A stretch of 64,000 bases of DNA, taken from positions 21,272,501 through 21,336,500 of the forward strand of contig CM027385.1 in NCBI GenBank assembly GCA_015680905.1, given 5' to 3'. Below are positions 11,385 through 22,429 of this stretch, piece by piece (position 1 is the first letter of the stretch; each line of letters begins with the position of its first letter). Below the pieces are notes generated by a model. It was not told where the DNA came from. It ran no database searches and saw only the letters and a list, made by a program, of their open reading frames with translations. Source of the DNA: Coptis chinensis. Lineage: Eukaryota; Streptophyta; Magnoliopsida; Ranunculales; Ranunculaceae. The position numbers and the translations under genes are program-made.

Positions 11385-12371
11385 TAAGAATAACTCAAAA
11401 TTTAAAGTGCAGCACACACAAAATTCTCTTTTCAATGGAAAATGATTCACATCCATTACCCAAAACAATTCATACAAAAAGAAATCTCTAACCAAAAAAT
11501 ACAATAAGAATAACTCAAAATTTAATATAGATCTCAATATATTCCTTGAAAAAAATAGTGAAAAATAGATTACTAAAAAAAACTTACGAATCAATGGACT
11601 GGCGAATTGCTTCCTCTTCCTTCGTCAATAAGAGAACTCTTCATTTTGTTGAGGTTGAGAACTCGTGGGTTTTGGATTTTGGGTGTTTTTATTTATTTGG
11701 TTAATAGTAGTCCAAGGTATTTTGGGTTTTTAGGATTCCTAGTTGAAGTCGAAGAGGTTTTTTTTTAAGATTAAAATTTTGTGTTTGAATGATTCGTAGT
11801 TATTGCAAATTGGTTTAGAGATTAGGCGTGTGATTGTTTTGTTCTTATAATATGTATCTCGAGAACATCTAGAGAATCTCGAGCAAATCCAACGACAGAT
11901 GTAATTTGTATCTAATCCCTTGATATGGTCATGTGTTCGGGCAAAGCTAAACTCATAATGCATAACAGTCCAATTGCAGATTGTATCTTAATCCCTTACT
12001 ATGGATGAATATATGATAATAGCAAGTACAATATTCAAACCATAAAAACCATGAACATTGGGATTGTATTTCTAATTATAACGAAGAAAAATATAAATGA
12101 TTTTCAGTTGATCCCTAAAAGCCTTGAAGAACTTGAAACACTGAACAACAGACATTCATGCTGCCATATTTCAATGTCTGGAAAAAGCTTGAGGAAGTCA
12201 AGAGGAACGTAGGTAACTAGTTAATAAAGTGTACCTTTTACTGCATCAAAGTTTTTCCACAGTGATACGTTTGTTGCGATATGGGAAACAGTTGGTACAA
12301 ACAGTAGTGTTTTCACTTTGTATTTTGGTGGTTTTTGTGTAGCAGTCTGTGAACTCTTAGTAGTGGTTAAA
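11385..12371. other. Helitron interior between GH17 fragment and MULE
   Basis: A 20-bp direct repeat (AAGAATAACTCAAAATTTAA) occurs near 11388 and 11507. On the minus strand near 11580-11650 there is a possible small exon (ATG, LIDEGRGSNSPVH, then GTAAGT), not identified. Bases 11750-11930 resemble 39780-39945 (shared CTCGAGCAAATCCAAC). No complete gene. Confidence 0.4.
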
Positions 12372-12380
12372 AAAGTGAAA

Positions 12381-12495
12381 GGGCAACTTCAAAAATCGGA
12401 CCCCCAGTTAGCAAACAAACATACCAAAATCGGTACTCACATGTTTTATTCCACAATCAGACGTCGGACCCACTTTTGGGGCTCACATAAATTCT
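12381..12495 (+). repeat. Left terminal inverted repeat of giant MULE
   Basis: Begins GGGCAACTTC directly after target copy AAAGTGAAA. It aligns, with gaps, to the reverse complement of 38752-38866 through ATCGGAC, TTAGC-AAC, ACATACCA, ATTCCAC and GACCCACTT. The arms are clearly diverged, suggesting age. Confidence 0.75.
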
Positions 12496-13639
12496 CATAT
12501 TTGACCTTTAGTGATTATGTAAATTGTCTATGTAGTCCCTTAAATTAAAAACCAAAAAATATTTGAAAATTAAAGTGAAATCACCCATTTAACCTATAGG
12601 AACTGAAATTCCCATTGTACCCCTACATGACACCTCACTTCCATGCATTAAATGCATGTGAGAGATTCCCTAGTTCTGACTTTGGATTTAACCTAGTATT
12701 TGAAAATTCAACCTAGTATCTGGTTTGTTCTTCTCTAGTTCTTCTCAATTACTATTTGCACGCGTCCCAATGGCAACTTATCTTCTTCCTCAAAAGTTCA
12801 AAAAGTTTTCCTCCAACTAGATCTTTTGGATTTGAAGCTTGTTCACAAGGTGTGCTTTAAATTCTGAAATTCTAAATCTATTATTCTTTATTCTTTGTGA
12901 TTCATAGCCTCATTAATGAGGTATTGGGTCATTAATGTGGGTCATTAATCTCAAGGTATAACTACATGTCCTCCACTTTACTCATTCTCTCTCTAGCATT
13001 ATAAGCTTATGTTAGTCATTCATGGCACAAACTGTGTTAGTCATTCATGGCATGAACTTATACTCTGAAGACACTTTAGTGGTTCCACTTTAGAGTAACC
13101 TATTGCTTATTTAATTTTTGAGTGTTTTAGAAGTAAAGATCCAAACTTTAACTCAAGTTTCCATATTAGAGTTGTTTTAACTTTAAAAGTTTACATCAGC
13201 TCTATATAACCCTCTGAAGACACTGATGCTCTAGTTCTGTACAGATGATGCTCTAGGGCTCAACATTTCTCCTAAAGTTGTGCTCGTCATGAGTATTGCA
13301 CTCAATCAGTAATGGTAGTGAACTACTACTGTGGATTTTCTAAATATCTAGTTTAGTTCTGACGTTGTAACAAACAGTAGCATCTGCTACTAGGGATTGC
13401 GATTAGGTAGGAAGGCACATTCAGTTTGGATACAACCATCTCAATGTATACCTAAGTAGATGGTTTATGTCCATGCCATTCCACACATCTCCGTTGATTT
13501 TTGCTGTTCTACTCGGACCTACTATTAGGACTCGTCTCTATATAACAGTTAGACAACATTATACTAAACTTCGAGAAACATTATCTCTGTGTTGAACAAT
13601 AAGATAAATCATGTTTGATTGGCTTTAGTAGTGACTAAA
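12496..13639 (+). promoter_or_regulatory. MULE left subterminal region upstream of transposase gene
   Basis: No coding sequence recognised. It holds a short tandem repeat (GTTAGTCATTCATGGCA near 13012-13050) and a TATA-like CTATATAACAG near 13537-13547, about 100 bases before the proposed transposase start, so it probably contains the transposase promoter and 5' leader. Promoter assignment is inference. Confidence 0.35.
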
Positions 13640-13723
13640 ATGGGAGCAGACGAGAAAGGGCTTTTCATATGTAAGTTTGGGGGCAAAGTCAAAACTCTTG
13701 AAAGTAGGGTCGTGACTTACTTA

Positions 13724-14974
13724 TGATAGGGTTATATACTAAAAGCATTACTTTTTTAATAACTATAATTCTTTATATTTTGAATGAGAATCATATGTGC
13801 AAATGTTATGCATATTATATATGTTATTAGTTATATGCATCTGTCTAATACTTTATGTTGTAGATGATATGGTGTGTGGTGACACACAGAAGATCATATC
13901 ATCAATACCTTATAAAGTATAAGTAAACGTTCACAACCTAGATGGATTTGGAGAAACCATTGGTACGGTTGTAGTATAATCTGGTATTAGTCTATCTTGA
14001 CTATAGGATTACACTAGTACACTTTGTGTGTATTGAACAGGACCAAGTGAGGTTGTTTCTCTTTATACTGACTATATAAGAGAACAAATGTCTCTGTTAT
14101 TTATGGAAGTTTGTCCTCTTAATCCAAATATAATAGCGGGCACTTACATGCATTGTACATTGCTTTAAATCATCAATGAGTAAGATTCATTTGTGAATCA
14201 ACAAACTCGATGGATTAGGTAATAACATTGTATGTAAGGTGTGCTGTTGATTATAGAAGGAATCCATATCCTGCAAGAAGTCAGGCTGATGATGTCCCCT
14301 TGAGGAGTTCATAAGGATTGTCATGTAAACCTTACAGGTGGATTTGATCCGACATGACAATGAGGTTGAGTGGTACTACTCAAGGACATAGAAGTTGATT
14401 AATGTAGTTGTCAGTAACTTGACTTAATCAACGGGCATTCGATATCTTAAACACAGGGAGATCAACGAGCATATAATATGGAGCCCATAAACGCTGACAC
14501 GTAATTTGGGATTAGGGCGGTAGTGCAACAATGGCCTTTAGTGGAATAAGCCATTTGTTGACAGACTTCAGTTGTGTGTTCTGGGCGAACATGGTAATCC
14601 CAAGCCCGTCAGGAGGCCCAACCCTAATTTCTCCTCATGGTCCCTATTGTAGCCTATAAAAGGAAACCTCTTTCTCTGGCCATTTTCTTATCAGACATCA
14701 CTCAAGCAAAAACAGATCCAATTCGGTTCTAAACTTGTGAAGAAAAGGAGGGCAATAGAGAAAGAAGAGGTTGGAAGATCGTTGCCAACAAAATGTCCAC
14801 TCGGTGCATAGGAATACAACAGAAGATCAAGAGGTTGCTGATTCTGGATTCTCAGAGTTATCACAGCTGATCTACAGGTATGCTTTCCAATCAAAATCGT
14901 GAACACCATTAATTCCGCTGCGCGTGGGTGTCACGGTTTGTAGAAATTTACATTCTGAAATAACGGTTCCTACA
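13724..14974 (+). mobile_element. Solo LTR, probably Ty1/copia, with perfect target duplication
   Basis: 1251 bp from TGATAGGG to GGTTCCTACA, flanked by ACTTA at 13719-13723 and 14975-14979. A TATA box (CCTATAAAAGG) lies near 14653, followed by a likely transcript start region with A-rich leader. No internal element is present, so it formed by recombination between two LTRs. It interrupts the PB1-like exon of the MULE transposase; excising it with one target copy rejoins the reading frame (VVTYLGGSTKL). Superfamily assignment is by LTR style and is tentative. Confidence 0.8.
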
Positions 14975-14979
14975 ACTTA

Positions 14980-15273
14980 GGTGGATCAACAAAACTTAGG
15001 TGTTGTTGTATGAAGTCAAGTTTTTGAGAATTCATTGGCTTTCTGGAAAAAGTAACGAAGATAAAGCCACTACGATTTAGCTACCTACTCTCTAGACACG
15101 TTTGCACAATTGATGAGGAGGAAGATTACAAGGAGATGATGGATGCACATAGAATGAAAACCTGTGGAGAAGATAGTGTCTTGATTTTCAGAAAGGAGAA
15201 TGAAGATTTGATGGAGGAGGATGTCCCACTATCATGCTCATCACCTGTTTATGATAATCGGTTAAAAGAAGGT
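14980..15273 (+). pseudogene. PB1-like N-terminal exon of MULE transposase
   Basis: With 13640-13723 it encodes FICKFGGKVKTLESRVVTYLGGSTKLRC in pieces, then EFIGFLEKV, IDEEEDYKEMMDAH and DSVLIF. This is the order of a PB1 fold found at the N-terminus of many plant MULE transposases. A TGA lies near 15026. Splice donor GTAAGC follows at 15274. Confidence 0.65.
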
Positions 15274-15517
15274 AAGCTTGCAATTTCATTGCGCGTTATT
15301 GAACGGATAATTTCCAAACTAATAATGTCGATTGAGTAAATCACTTTGCAGATATTCTTGAACCATCTGAACTACCTGAAGCCCAATTGGACAAACCATC
15401 TCAAGTGTCGGACACTGATTTAGGTGAGTCATCCCACTTACCCGTTACGAAAGAAGTTGATGGTAAGTAAGCTTTGGTTGTTATTGGTACTGAAGTATAT
15501 CTTATTGAGCTCCCATG

Positions 15518-15711
15518 CTTTCTCTTAAACGGACTATCCGTTAACAAACATGGTGTCGTTGACAGCTTATTTAGTGTTTTGAACAACTTGTTCATTTACG
15601 CATAGTACATGGTCATGGGAAAGACACTAAATAAGCTATACACAACAGTATATAGCTGCATCACGACACTATATAACAAGTCCGTAAATGGTTAATCCAT
15701 TTAAGAGAATT
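15518..15711. repeat. Foldback element copy A
   Basis: Starts CTTTCTCTTAAACGGAC and ends GTTAATCCATTTAAGAGAA, with inner arms TTATTTAGTGT and ACACTAAATAAG around a centre containing ATTTACGCATAGTACATGG. It lies in an intron of the MULE transposase. No coding content. Confidence 0.75.
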
Positions 15712-15714
15712 AAC

Positions 15715-16690
15715 AAGTCCGTCAAGACACTAAATAGTTTGCGGTATACTATTGACACGTTTAGGAAACGAACTTGTGCAATGACTAAGTTGTTGTGTAG
15801 TTAGCATTGTGGGAAATGATAGGCTTCAAACTCAGTTTAGAGAAACGTCCCGTGTACCATATACATATGGGGATAAGTGCGTTATTGTGACTGTAAAAAA
15901 GTATGTAAAATGGCAATAAACTCACTGACTGTGATGCTCCCAGATGTTACCGAAGTTTCTAGAGTGCCCAAAACCTTCTTTGCCGAAGCCACCCAGTACG
16001 TGGCTGACAATTGTACTAGAGTAGACGTTGAACCTTCTCCGCACGTGGCCGAAATCAACAAATCTGAACTTCCCAGAAGGTGTTATACAACAACGTTGAG
16101 AAGTTATGGCTATGGTGGTAAGTGCGTTATTCTGGTTTCTGGCAGTTTTTTTTACCTGTAGAAGAGGAGACTAGAGAGGAACTTTAAAGCATGGCAGGAT
16201 AGTATCTTAGGTTTCCTGAATCAGTATACATGTTCTGTCAGAAGTACAATATAAGTGTTACACAACACTATGTAAGAGTTATTAAACACTAGTTTATAGT
16301 ACACTATTGACACATTTAGGAACTAACTTATGCAATGAATAAATTGTTGTGCAGTTAGCATTGTTGGAGGTGAGAAGCTTCAAACTCAGTTTGGAAAAGC
16401 ATCCTGTGTAGCAAATACTTATGGGGGTAAGTGAGTTATTGAGGACTGCGGCTTTATTTTGACTGTAAAACAGGTGTGTAAAATGGCACTAAACTCGCTG
16501 ATTGTGATGCTTCCAGATGGTACTGAAGTTTCAAGAGTGCCCGAAATGTTCCTTGCAGAGTCTACCCAGTACGGGCCTGACAATTGTACTGTAGTAGATG
16601 TTGAACCTTCTTATCACTTGCCTGAAACAAACTTATCTAAACTTCCCAGACGATGCCATACAACGACCTTCACACCTGACCAAGTTCCGA
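15715..16690 (+). repeat. Tandem duplication of two transposase linker exons
   Basis: Unit 1 (about 15715-16140) and unit 2 (about 16275-16690) each contain the intron end TTGTTGTG(T/C)AG, a short exon (SIVGNDRLQTQF / SIVGGEKLQTQF), an intron, and a second exon (TEVSRVPKTFFAEATQY / TEVSRVPEMFLAESTQY, then LPRRC). Both keep splice signals, so the duplication includes introns. The encoded motif is not one I recognise from other MULE transposases. Confidence 0.7.
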
Positions 16691-16929
16691 GTAGTCTGAG
16701 GCTAATTATCCTCGATATCCCAACAGACAGAGTTACTTTAACTGGTTTCGGTAGCCAGTGTGCTCCCTTAGAACTGCACAATGAGTCTGAAGTGGAAGGT
16801 CATGTGTCGGGAGGTCTAGGAGAAAGGAGAATGACTCGTGTCAGCTTTACTTCCCTTTTAGAGGAAGTGGAGAGTTGTAAGGATAGAGATCTGGGTGGAA
16901 ATATTAGGATGATAATATTGACACGTCTA

Positions 16930-18243
16930 GTATGTGTGAAGACAGTGCTCCTTTGTTTGGGGGTGATAGTCCAAGTGATAACCCAATTGATGAGTCTAGT
17001 GGGGCTGACCTTGAAAATTATGTTCAAATGACATGTGGAGATAGAAGTAGAGTTACTGGTGGAGCAGCGGGTGCACAAAATAGTAGTTATGGTGCTGTGA
17101 GATGTTCGTACAATTACTGTGGAATATTATACCAACACGACCTCAGAACTCCACACACCGGTCCTGGAATGTGCCCATTTGGTCCAATATTTCGTCCACT
17201 GTCAAGACAAAAATTATAATAGTGGAGGTAATACTTACAATGACATATCTTATAGATCAAGTGGTGTTTTACCAACATCTGGAAGTGGTGGTGGTGGTGG
17301 TGATAGGGAAGACAGCAAGGGACATAGTAAGCAAGGCTCCCAATGGTACAAAAAGCCTGCGGTCGAGGACGGGCATGTTGGCGATGATGGTCCAAGTGAT
17401 AATGAGTTCAGAGATAGTGATGATGAGTTTAGTGATAGTGATGGCCTAATTGATGAGTCAGGTGGTTTTTCCCTTAATAACAAGTCTGTTGATAATAATT
17501 TTCAAATGACAGGTGGTTTTGACCTTAATAATAATAGGTCTATTGATAATAATGTTCAAATGGCAGGTGTAGATGGCAGCGGAGTAACTGGTGACTCGAT
17601 GGGTGCAGAAAATAGTGGTCATCGGGCGGCGAGATGTTCAACGAATTATGGTACAATATTATATGAACATGACCTCGGAACTCCGCACACCGGTCCTGGA
17701 ATGTGCCCGTTTCTTCCAGTATTTCCTCCACTCTGTGGTGCGCAGCATTATAATGCTGACTGTAGTACTGAAAATCACACCCCTGATGCACCACCGGGTG
17801 TTGCACCAGCATTTGGAAGTGCAGCTGCTGACAGGGTAGGATCCCAATGCATGCAAAATAACAGGAGCAGTACTGAACGACTTTCCCTCTTAAAGAAAAG
17901 AAAGGAGAAATCCCAACGCTACAAAAAGTCTGTGGTAGAGGATGGGTGTCTTGAAGATGCGATTCTAACAGAATTGGAGGCTCTCAAAATAAATACACTC
18001 ACTTTGGGGATGGTGCTTCCTGAAAGGTGGTTGTTTACATCCCACATGAAGACTTACGCTATTAAAAACAACTTTGAACTAGCAAAAATAAGGACGGACC
18101 ATGAAAGGGCACAATATGGATGCAAGGGGTCTGAATTAAAGAGTCAGGGGTCCAATTGTTCGTTTCACGTGTATTGCAGCATTAATGGTTCGTATATATG
18201 GATTGTGAAAATTGTTTACAATGTTCACACATGTGGCTACTGA
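16930..18243 (+). pseudogene. Transposase low-complexity region and DNA-binding domain
   Basis: Rich in Ser, Asp, Asn and Gly (GSGGGGGDRE; SDDEFSDSDG). It contains two copies of a module: AVRCSYNYCGILYQHDL then HTGPGMCPF at about 17090-17175, and AARCSTNYGTILYEHDL then HTGPGMCPF at about 17625-17710. Downstream, LTLGMVLPERWLFTSHMKTY, NNFELAKIRTD and CSFHVYCSINGSYIWIVKI match the plant MuDR N-terminal DNA-binding domain (WRKY/GCM1-like zinc fold). Two overlapping frames are used around 17119-17220, indicating a frameshift or unseen intron. A TGA at 18241 interrupts the end of the domain; the frame continues as TAGEFNREVSI. Confidence 0.68.
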
Positions 18244-18522
18244 ACAGCTGGAGAGTTTAACCGTGAGGTGTCAATTGGTTATATCGCCTTGTGCTGCAAA
18301 CGAATTCTGCAGGATGACAAAACCTTAAAGGCAAGTCATCTGTTGGCGATGGTGAAAGAGTGGACTTCAGTAGATATCAAGTACAAAATTGCGTGGCGGG
18401 GAAGGGAAAAGGGTATGGAAGAGGTTCGTTAATTTCTGGCTTTCACAAGACAGCTTATATAGTGTGGTGAACAACTATTTAATTTAGGATTATATATCCA
18501 ACCATATATCACACACACAACA

Positions 18523-18719
18523 GGCCTTCTCTTAAACGGATTATCCAGTTAACGTAGATGGTGTCTTTGACAGCTTCTGTAGTCTCTTTAACATCTTATA
18601 TAGTGTCTTGAACAACTTTTTCATTTACGCGTATTACATGGTCGTTAGAAAGACACTTCATAAGCTATTCGAGACATTATACAACATGTCCGTAAATAGA
18701 TAATCCGTTTAAGAGAATT
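18523..18719. repeat. Foldback element copy B
   Basis: GGCCTTCTCTTAAACGGATT to ATAATCCGTTTAAGAGAAT, with inner motifs TATATAGTGTCTTGAACAAC and ATTTACGCGTATTACATGG. It sits in the transposase intron before the DDE exon. Near full length. Confidence 0.78.
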
Positions 18720-18940
18720 ACTGTCCAATAATATAAGCCGTGTAAGTTACCATGTAAGCTTAGGCTGACACGATATTACATGATCGTAAACGATAGTTGG
18801 TTTAAGAGAAAGCCTGCATTTCCCATACTTTTGTACAAAGACTGCACTGACGATTAATATTTGAACTAATATAGACCCACCCCATAGTGTAATTGAAGTT
18901 GACACGTTATGATGTAGTCTAATTTTACACATGTCTGCAG

Positions 18941-19740
18941 ATTCAAGGAAGTTTCGGGCAGTCGTATCAGCTACTGAGTAGTTACAGTCAACAACTGAGG
19001 AAGGTTGATCCCTTCAGTTTTACTGAGTTGAGAAGAGTGCGAAATAGTGACCGCTTCAAGTGTTACTTCTGGAGCTATGGGATTACAGTCAGGAGTTTCT
19101 GTAACACATGTAGGCCGCACATAGAAATTGATGGAACGCATTTGAAGGGTAGATCAAGCGGATGTTTTCTTTCAGCTATTGCCGTTGACGGAGACAATTA
19201 TGTTTTCCCAGTTGCATTTGGTATCATTAGCGATGAGGACAATGAAAACTATGATTGGTTTCTGCGTTGCCTTGGAGACCAAGTAGTAGGGTATGAGACG
19301 CCCTTGGTTATCATATCTGATAGGCATCCTAGTCTGATTATCAAAGTGGGCGAGGTGTTTCCACAAGCGAAAAATATTTTCTACATGAACCATATATGTA
19401 AGGACCTGCACAATCCATCAGTCAGACTTATGGCAAAGATTAAGATCACAGCTAAGACTACTAAATAATGGTATTTCCGTTATGTTATGAGAGATATAGA
19501 GAAAATGAGCTCAGCAGCCCATGATTTGCTTAATGGTATTCCTTTTCATTAATGGGCATGCCACGCATAGGTAGTTAAGAGATACGGCATTGCTTACACC
19601 AACCATGTTGAGTGTTGGAACAACATGATTAAGGCGACAGGTCTCTTCCAGTTGCTTTGCTTTAGTGGAAGCAATCAGGCAGAACATTAGTGACCACTAC
19701 TTCAAGTACAGAAACATGCGAATGAGTGGGCTTCCAGGGG
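18941..19740 (+). pseudogene. MULE transposase DDE core
   Basis: After the splice acceptor CTGCAG the frame reads IQGSFGQSYQLL, then FCNTCRPHIEIDGTHLKG (first Asp near 19129), FLSAIAVDGDN, VIISDRHPSLI (second Asp near 19318) and ICKDLHNP. The third acidic residue is likely the Glu in HVECWNNMIK near 19598. This matches the MULE transposase domain. Stops near 19466 and in 19550-19690 break it before the SWIM part. Confidence 0.85.
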
Positions 19741-19744
19741 TGAG

Positions 19745-20296
19745 ATGTTAACACCGCATGCTACTGGGCTGGTTAGAACCAAAATCGACAAGTCGATGAA
19801 ATTTACGGAGTCACGGGCTGGGAAATGGGAATATATAGTCAAGACTGACCGTTTACAAGCATACCATGTAAATCTAGCTGCGAGGCAATGCTCGTGTGGC
19901 TATTTCCAACACATGGGAATCCCATGTGTGCATGCCTGTAAGGCAATCAGTGTCACCCAACAAGGTAGTCATATGACATATGTTGATCCATACTCCCTTA
20001 CTGCTAACTGGCAAAGGACGAACTGTGCGGTGTGGGTTGGAATTCCTAGTAAGGAGCAGTGGGACATTGATGAAACGGATGAGCATGTTATGCCCCCGGA
20101 AGTGAGGCGCAGACCGGGCAGGCCACCAACCGAGAGAATACGGACAAGACCAGAGCATAAGGGACCAAAGCAGAGAAGAAGTTCCATTTTGTGCAACATG
20201 GAAGGGCACAACAGGCGTACATGCAAAAATTTCGTTGATGATAAAGGAGCTGAGCACCGTCCTATAAACCCCGAAGCTGTCGACAAACGACGTTGA
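19745..20296 (+). pseudogene. MULE transposase SWIM zinc finger and C-terminus
   Basis: Encodes YHVNLAARQCSCGYFQHMG then IPCVHACKAI, the CxCx(n)CxH SWIM finger of MULE transposases, followed by the usual DPYSLTANWQ segment, a basic PGRPP motif (an AT-hook-like GRP core) and a zinc knuckle reading ILCNMEGHNRRTC in which the first Cys appears lost. It ends with TGA at 20294-20296. This is the best preserved part of the transposase. Confidence 0.85.
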
Positions 20297-20353
20297 CTCT
20301 GAGTGGTAGTAATGTGATATTTAATTTATTTTTTAATTTTGGTTATTATATCA

Positions 20354-20420
20354 GGCTTTCTCTTAACAGACATGTTTGTTGGGCAACTTGGATAGTGTCC
20401 TGAACAGGCTATATACTTTC
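20354..20420. repeat. Foldback element copy C, one arm only
   Basis: AGGCTTTCTCTTAACAGACATG followed by degraded GATAGTGTCCTGAACAGGC. Only the left arm is visible, just downstream of the transposase stop codon. Confidence 0.5.
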
Positions 20421-20718
20421 ACATGAATCATGAATGAAGAATATCAAGTTGTTGCTTCAAGGTAACAACAACATTTTGTACAATTAAGGTGGATTCTGCC
20501 TTCCTCCTACTAGAATAAAACCATTAAGGGAATTACAGAGTCCATAGGAGCACTCAGGTAGTGGTCCTATTACATAATTCAGCAAAAAATAAACTTAGAG
20601 TTTGCAGATTTAACAAAAGTAGATTTAAACAAAACACAGCTATTAACAATTGAATCATTACCTAAGTACCATATTCATCTCCTGTTACCATATTCATCAG
20701 ATACTTGCTATCTCCTAA
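20421..20718. other. Region downstream of transposase gene
   Basis: AT-rich, no gene seen. It may hold the transposase 3' end; no clear polyadenylation signal could be assigned. Confidence 0.3.
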
Positions 20719-21060
20719 AACAAGAACTTGGTGATGCTTGAGAATCTTTCATCATACACCTCCTCAGAAGATCCATCAGATCCATCAAAGCTGTTCCTAG
20801 CATCACTTGCAGTTTCTTCAGATTCAGTGCTAGGATTCCCATGGGAGAAGACACTTGGGTTACTAGTTGAGTAGGCTCTCCAGCCTATAGACTTCCACCA
20901 CCACTTCCACTTGAATCAGATCCGGAGCCATATCTACTACTCATATCACTACTTAAATCACTATCAGCCTCTACTGTTCCACCTTTTTTGTTTGCCTTTG
21001 ATTCATTTGCATCTTGGTATGAGACCCTCATCCTCTCCCATTTCTCACCTCCTCTCTTTC
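20719..21060 (-). pseudogene. Ser-rich protein C-terminus, unrecognised
   Basis: The minus strand reads ANESKANKKGGTVEADS, then SSRYGSGSDSSGSGGGS, a stop/frameshift, then HGNPSTESEETASDARNSF and EEVYDERFSSITKFLF before a stop at about 20719. The composition looks coding (acidic/Ser-rich tail) but no family is recognised. It is convergent with the transposase gene. Low confidence that it was ever a separate gene. Confidence 0.3.
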
Positions 21061-21710
21061 TTCATAGCCTTTAATTTTCATCCTCTCTCTCTGCACCATT
21101 GTGTTAATCTTTGATTCCTCCTTTCTATCCAATCCCTCTTCCTAGCGCCTCTACCACTTCCACTTTTTTCGCCTGTTTCTTTGGACTTGACAACAAAAAT
21201 TTCTTCCCCTTCACCATTTTTTTTTTATCTCGCTTTATAGTTTCTCTCAATTCCTACAACATTTTAGTTTATAATGGCTCTCTTAAATACTTGACTCTTC
21301 ACTTCAGATTTTCTCTTTTTCCCAAAAAATCTCCATTTCTCTTTCGTAGGGTATAGGGTGTAGATAGCTCATGCTGCATGGGAAATTAAAAAAGAAAATC
21401 TCAGTAGTGGACCGTTGGATGATAAAGGGATACGCGTTGAGTGATGTGGCAAGCGTGGGCTTCAATGGCATATGGGCCCAAATTGGATTTTCAATGCTGA
21501 TTTTTGCGGCGTGCAGACGAAGGTTGGGGTAGAAAGTTGAGACAAAGTTCATGTACAGTGTCGGGAAGTGTAGTTTTAATGACATCCTTTATGTAACTCG
21601 ATGAACGGTGGACATTAAGAACTTGATATTGGACGGCTCAGATGAGCCCCTTGAAAATGTTTGCTTTTAAGATATTGTAACCCCAAAATTATTGACTCTA
21701 GCCGTTCTCA
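21061..21710. other. Pyrimidine-rich and unassigned MULE interior
   Basis: CT-rich plus strand at 21030-21340, then unassigned sequence. No recognisable domain on either strand. Confidence 0.3.
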
Positions 21711-21971
21711 ATGTCAAATTCATCACTATCGTCTCCTTCCCCAAATTCGTTGGTTGACTTACTAAAAGACATACTAACTATGATCAAAAGACTAAAGAAA
21801 GATGTGAATCCATCAGGAAGAAAGGAGTTGGACATTCTCTATGGGAAGATGGATAATTTTATTATGGAAACTGATCTATTGATGAAAAGGAGGGAAGCAA
21901 AATTAGAGAGAACAATTTCATCGTTGCGGGTCTCTAACAGTAACAAGAAGCGTAAGCTGGAAGTCATCTAA
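21711..21971 (+). CDS. Hypothetical 86-residue charged protein
   Basis: Open frame from ATG at 21711 (MSNSSLSSPSPNSLVDLLKD) to TAA, predicted mostly helical and basic (MIKRLKKDV; MKRREAKLERTI; NKKRKLEVI). The KKRKLE end resembles a nuclear localisation signal. No family recognised. It stands between the transposase and the first F-box-like fragment, on the transposase strand. It may be a remnant of a coiled-coil gene or chance. Confidence 0.3.
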   Translation: MSNSSLSSPSPNSLVDLLKDILTMIKRLKKDVNPSGRKELDILYGKMDNFIMETDLLMKRREAKLERTISSLRVSNSNKKRKLEVI

Positions 21972-22429
21972 TCTGTTTTGTCGAATGTGTCCGATTTCGA
22001 TTCATCAGATAGCAGTTCTTGAAGGACTCCGATTTCATCAACGGGGGCCTTTCATCAAAATCATTCTCGAGGGAGTTGCTTTGATTTCATTGTAGTCATT
22101 TGGGCATGTATTACTTTGTTCTGTTTCCATGAATTTGATGTGTTTGACGAAATGCTTCTATGAATTTGATGTGTTTAATAAAATAAAATGAGCCTTTTAT
22201 TATTTATTTGTTTGCTCTAAATAATAGGGCATAATAACTGACTACAACTGATGCGTCCAATTTGTTTGTTAAAGAAGTCCAAAAATGTTTTAAATGATGC
22301 GTCCAAATGTCCAATTAACTGAAAACTGAATTGGTTTTAAGTAAAGAAAAAGAATTTTTTTTTTGGTAACTAAAAGAAAAGGGAAATTTGTTTCGAAGTG
22401 ATGCATCATTTGGTTGTTGAATTGCGGAA
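21972..22429. other. Spacer without recognised gene
   Basis: AT-rich. A pair of diverged direct repeats (ATGAATTTGATGTGTTT near 22128 and 22155) and T/A runs. Nothing coding recognised. Confidence 0.35.

Larger units (their letters stand above)
13640..20296 (+). pseudogene. mudrA-like: mudrA-type MULE transposase gene, multi-exon, decayed
   Basis: Transposase that would cut and paste the element in the nucleus. Segments in order: PB1-like N-terminus (13640-13723 joined to 14980-15273), repeated linker exons (15353-16690), a Ser/Asp/Gly-rich region (16930-17990), the MuDR DNA-binding domain (about 17990-18240), the DDE core (about 18941-19740), and SWIM plus a C-terminal zinc knuckle (19745-20296). 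Introns keep GT-AG borders. Breaks include a TGA in the PB1 region, TGA at 18241-18243 in place of a codon inside the DNA-binding domain, TAA near 19466, several stops near 19550-19690, and a solo LTR in the PB1 exon. It cannot give a full protein now. Confidence 0.82.

Noticed and set aside
16800..17483. Minus-strand frames opposite the transposase (His- and Pro-rich)
   Set aside because: They mirror the Asp/Ser/Gly-rich coding strand of the transposase and have no domain of their own.
18523..18719. Palindromic copies as transcription terminators or MULE ends
   Set aside because: They recur at least nine times in introns and gene bodies in both orientations, and differ from the true MULE ends at 12381 and 38866.
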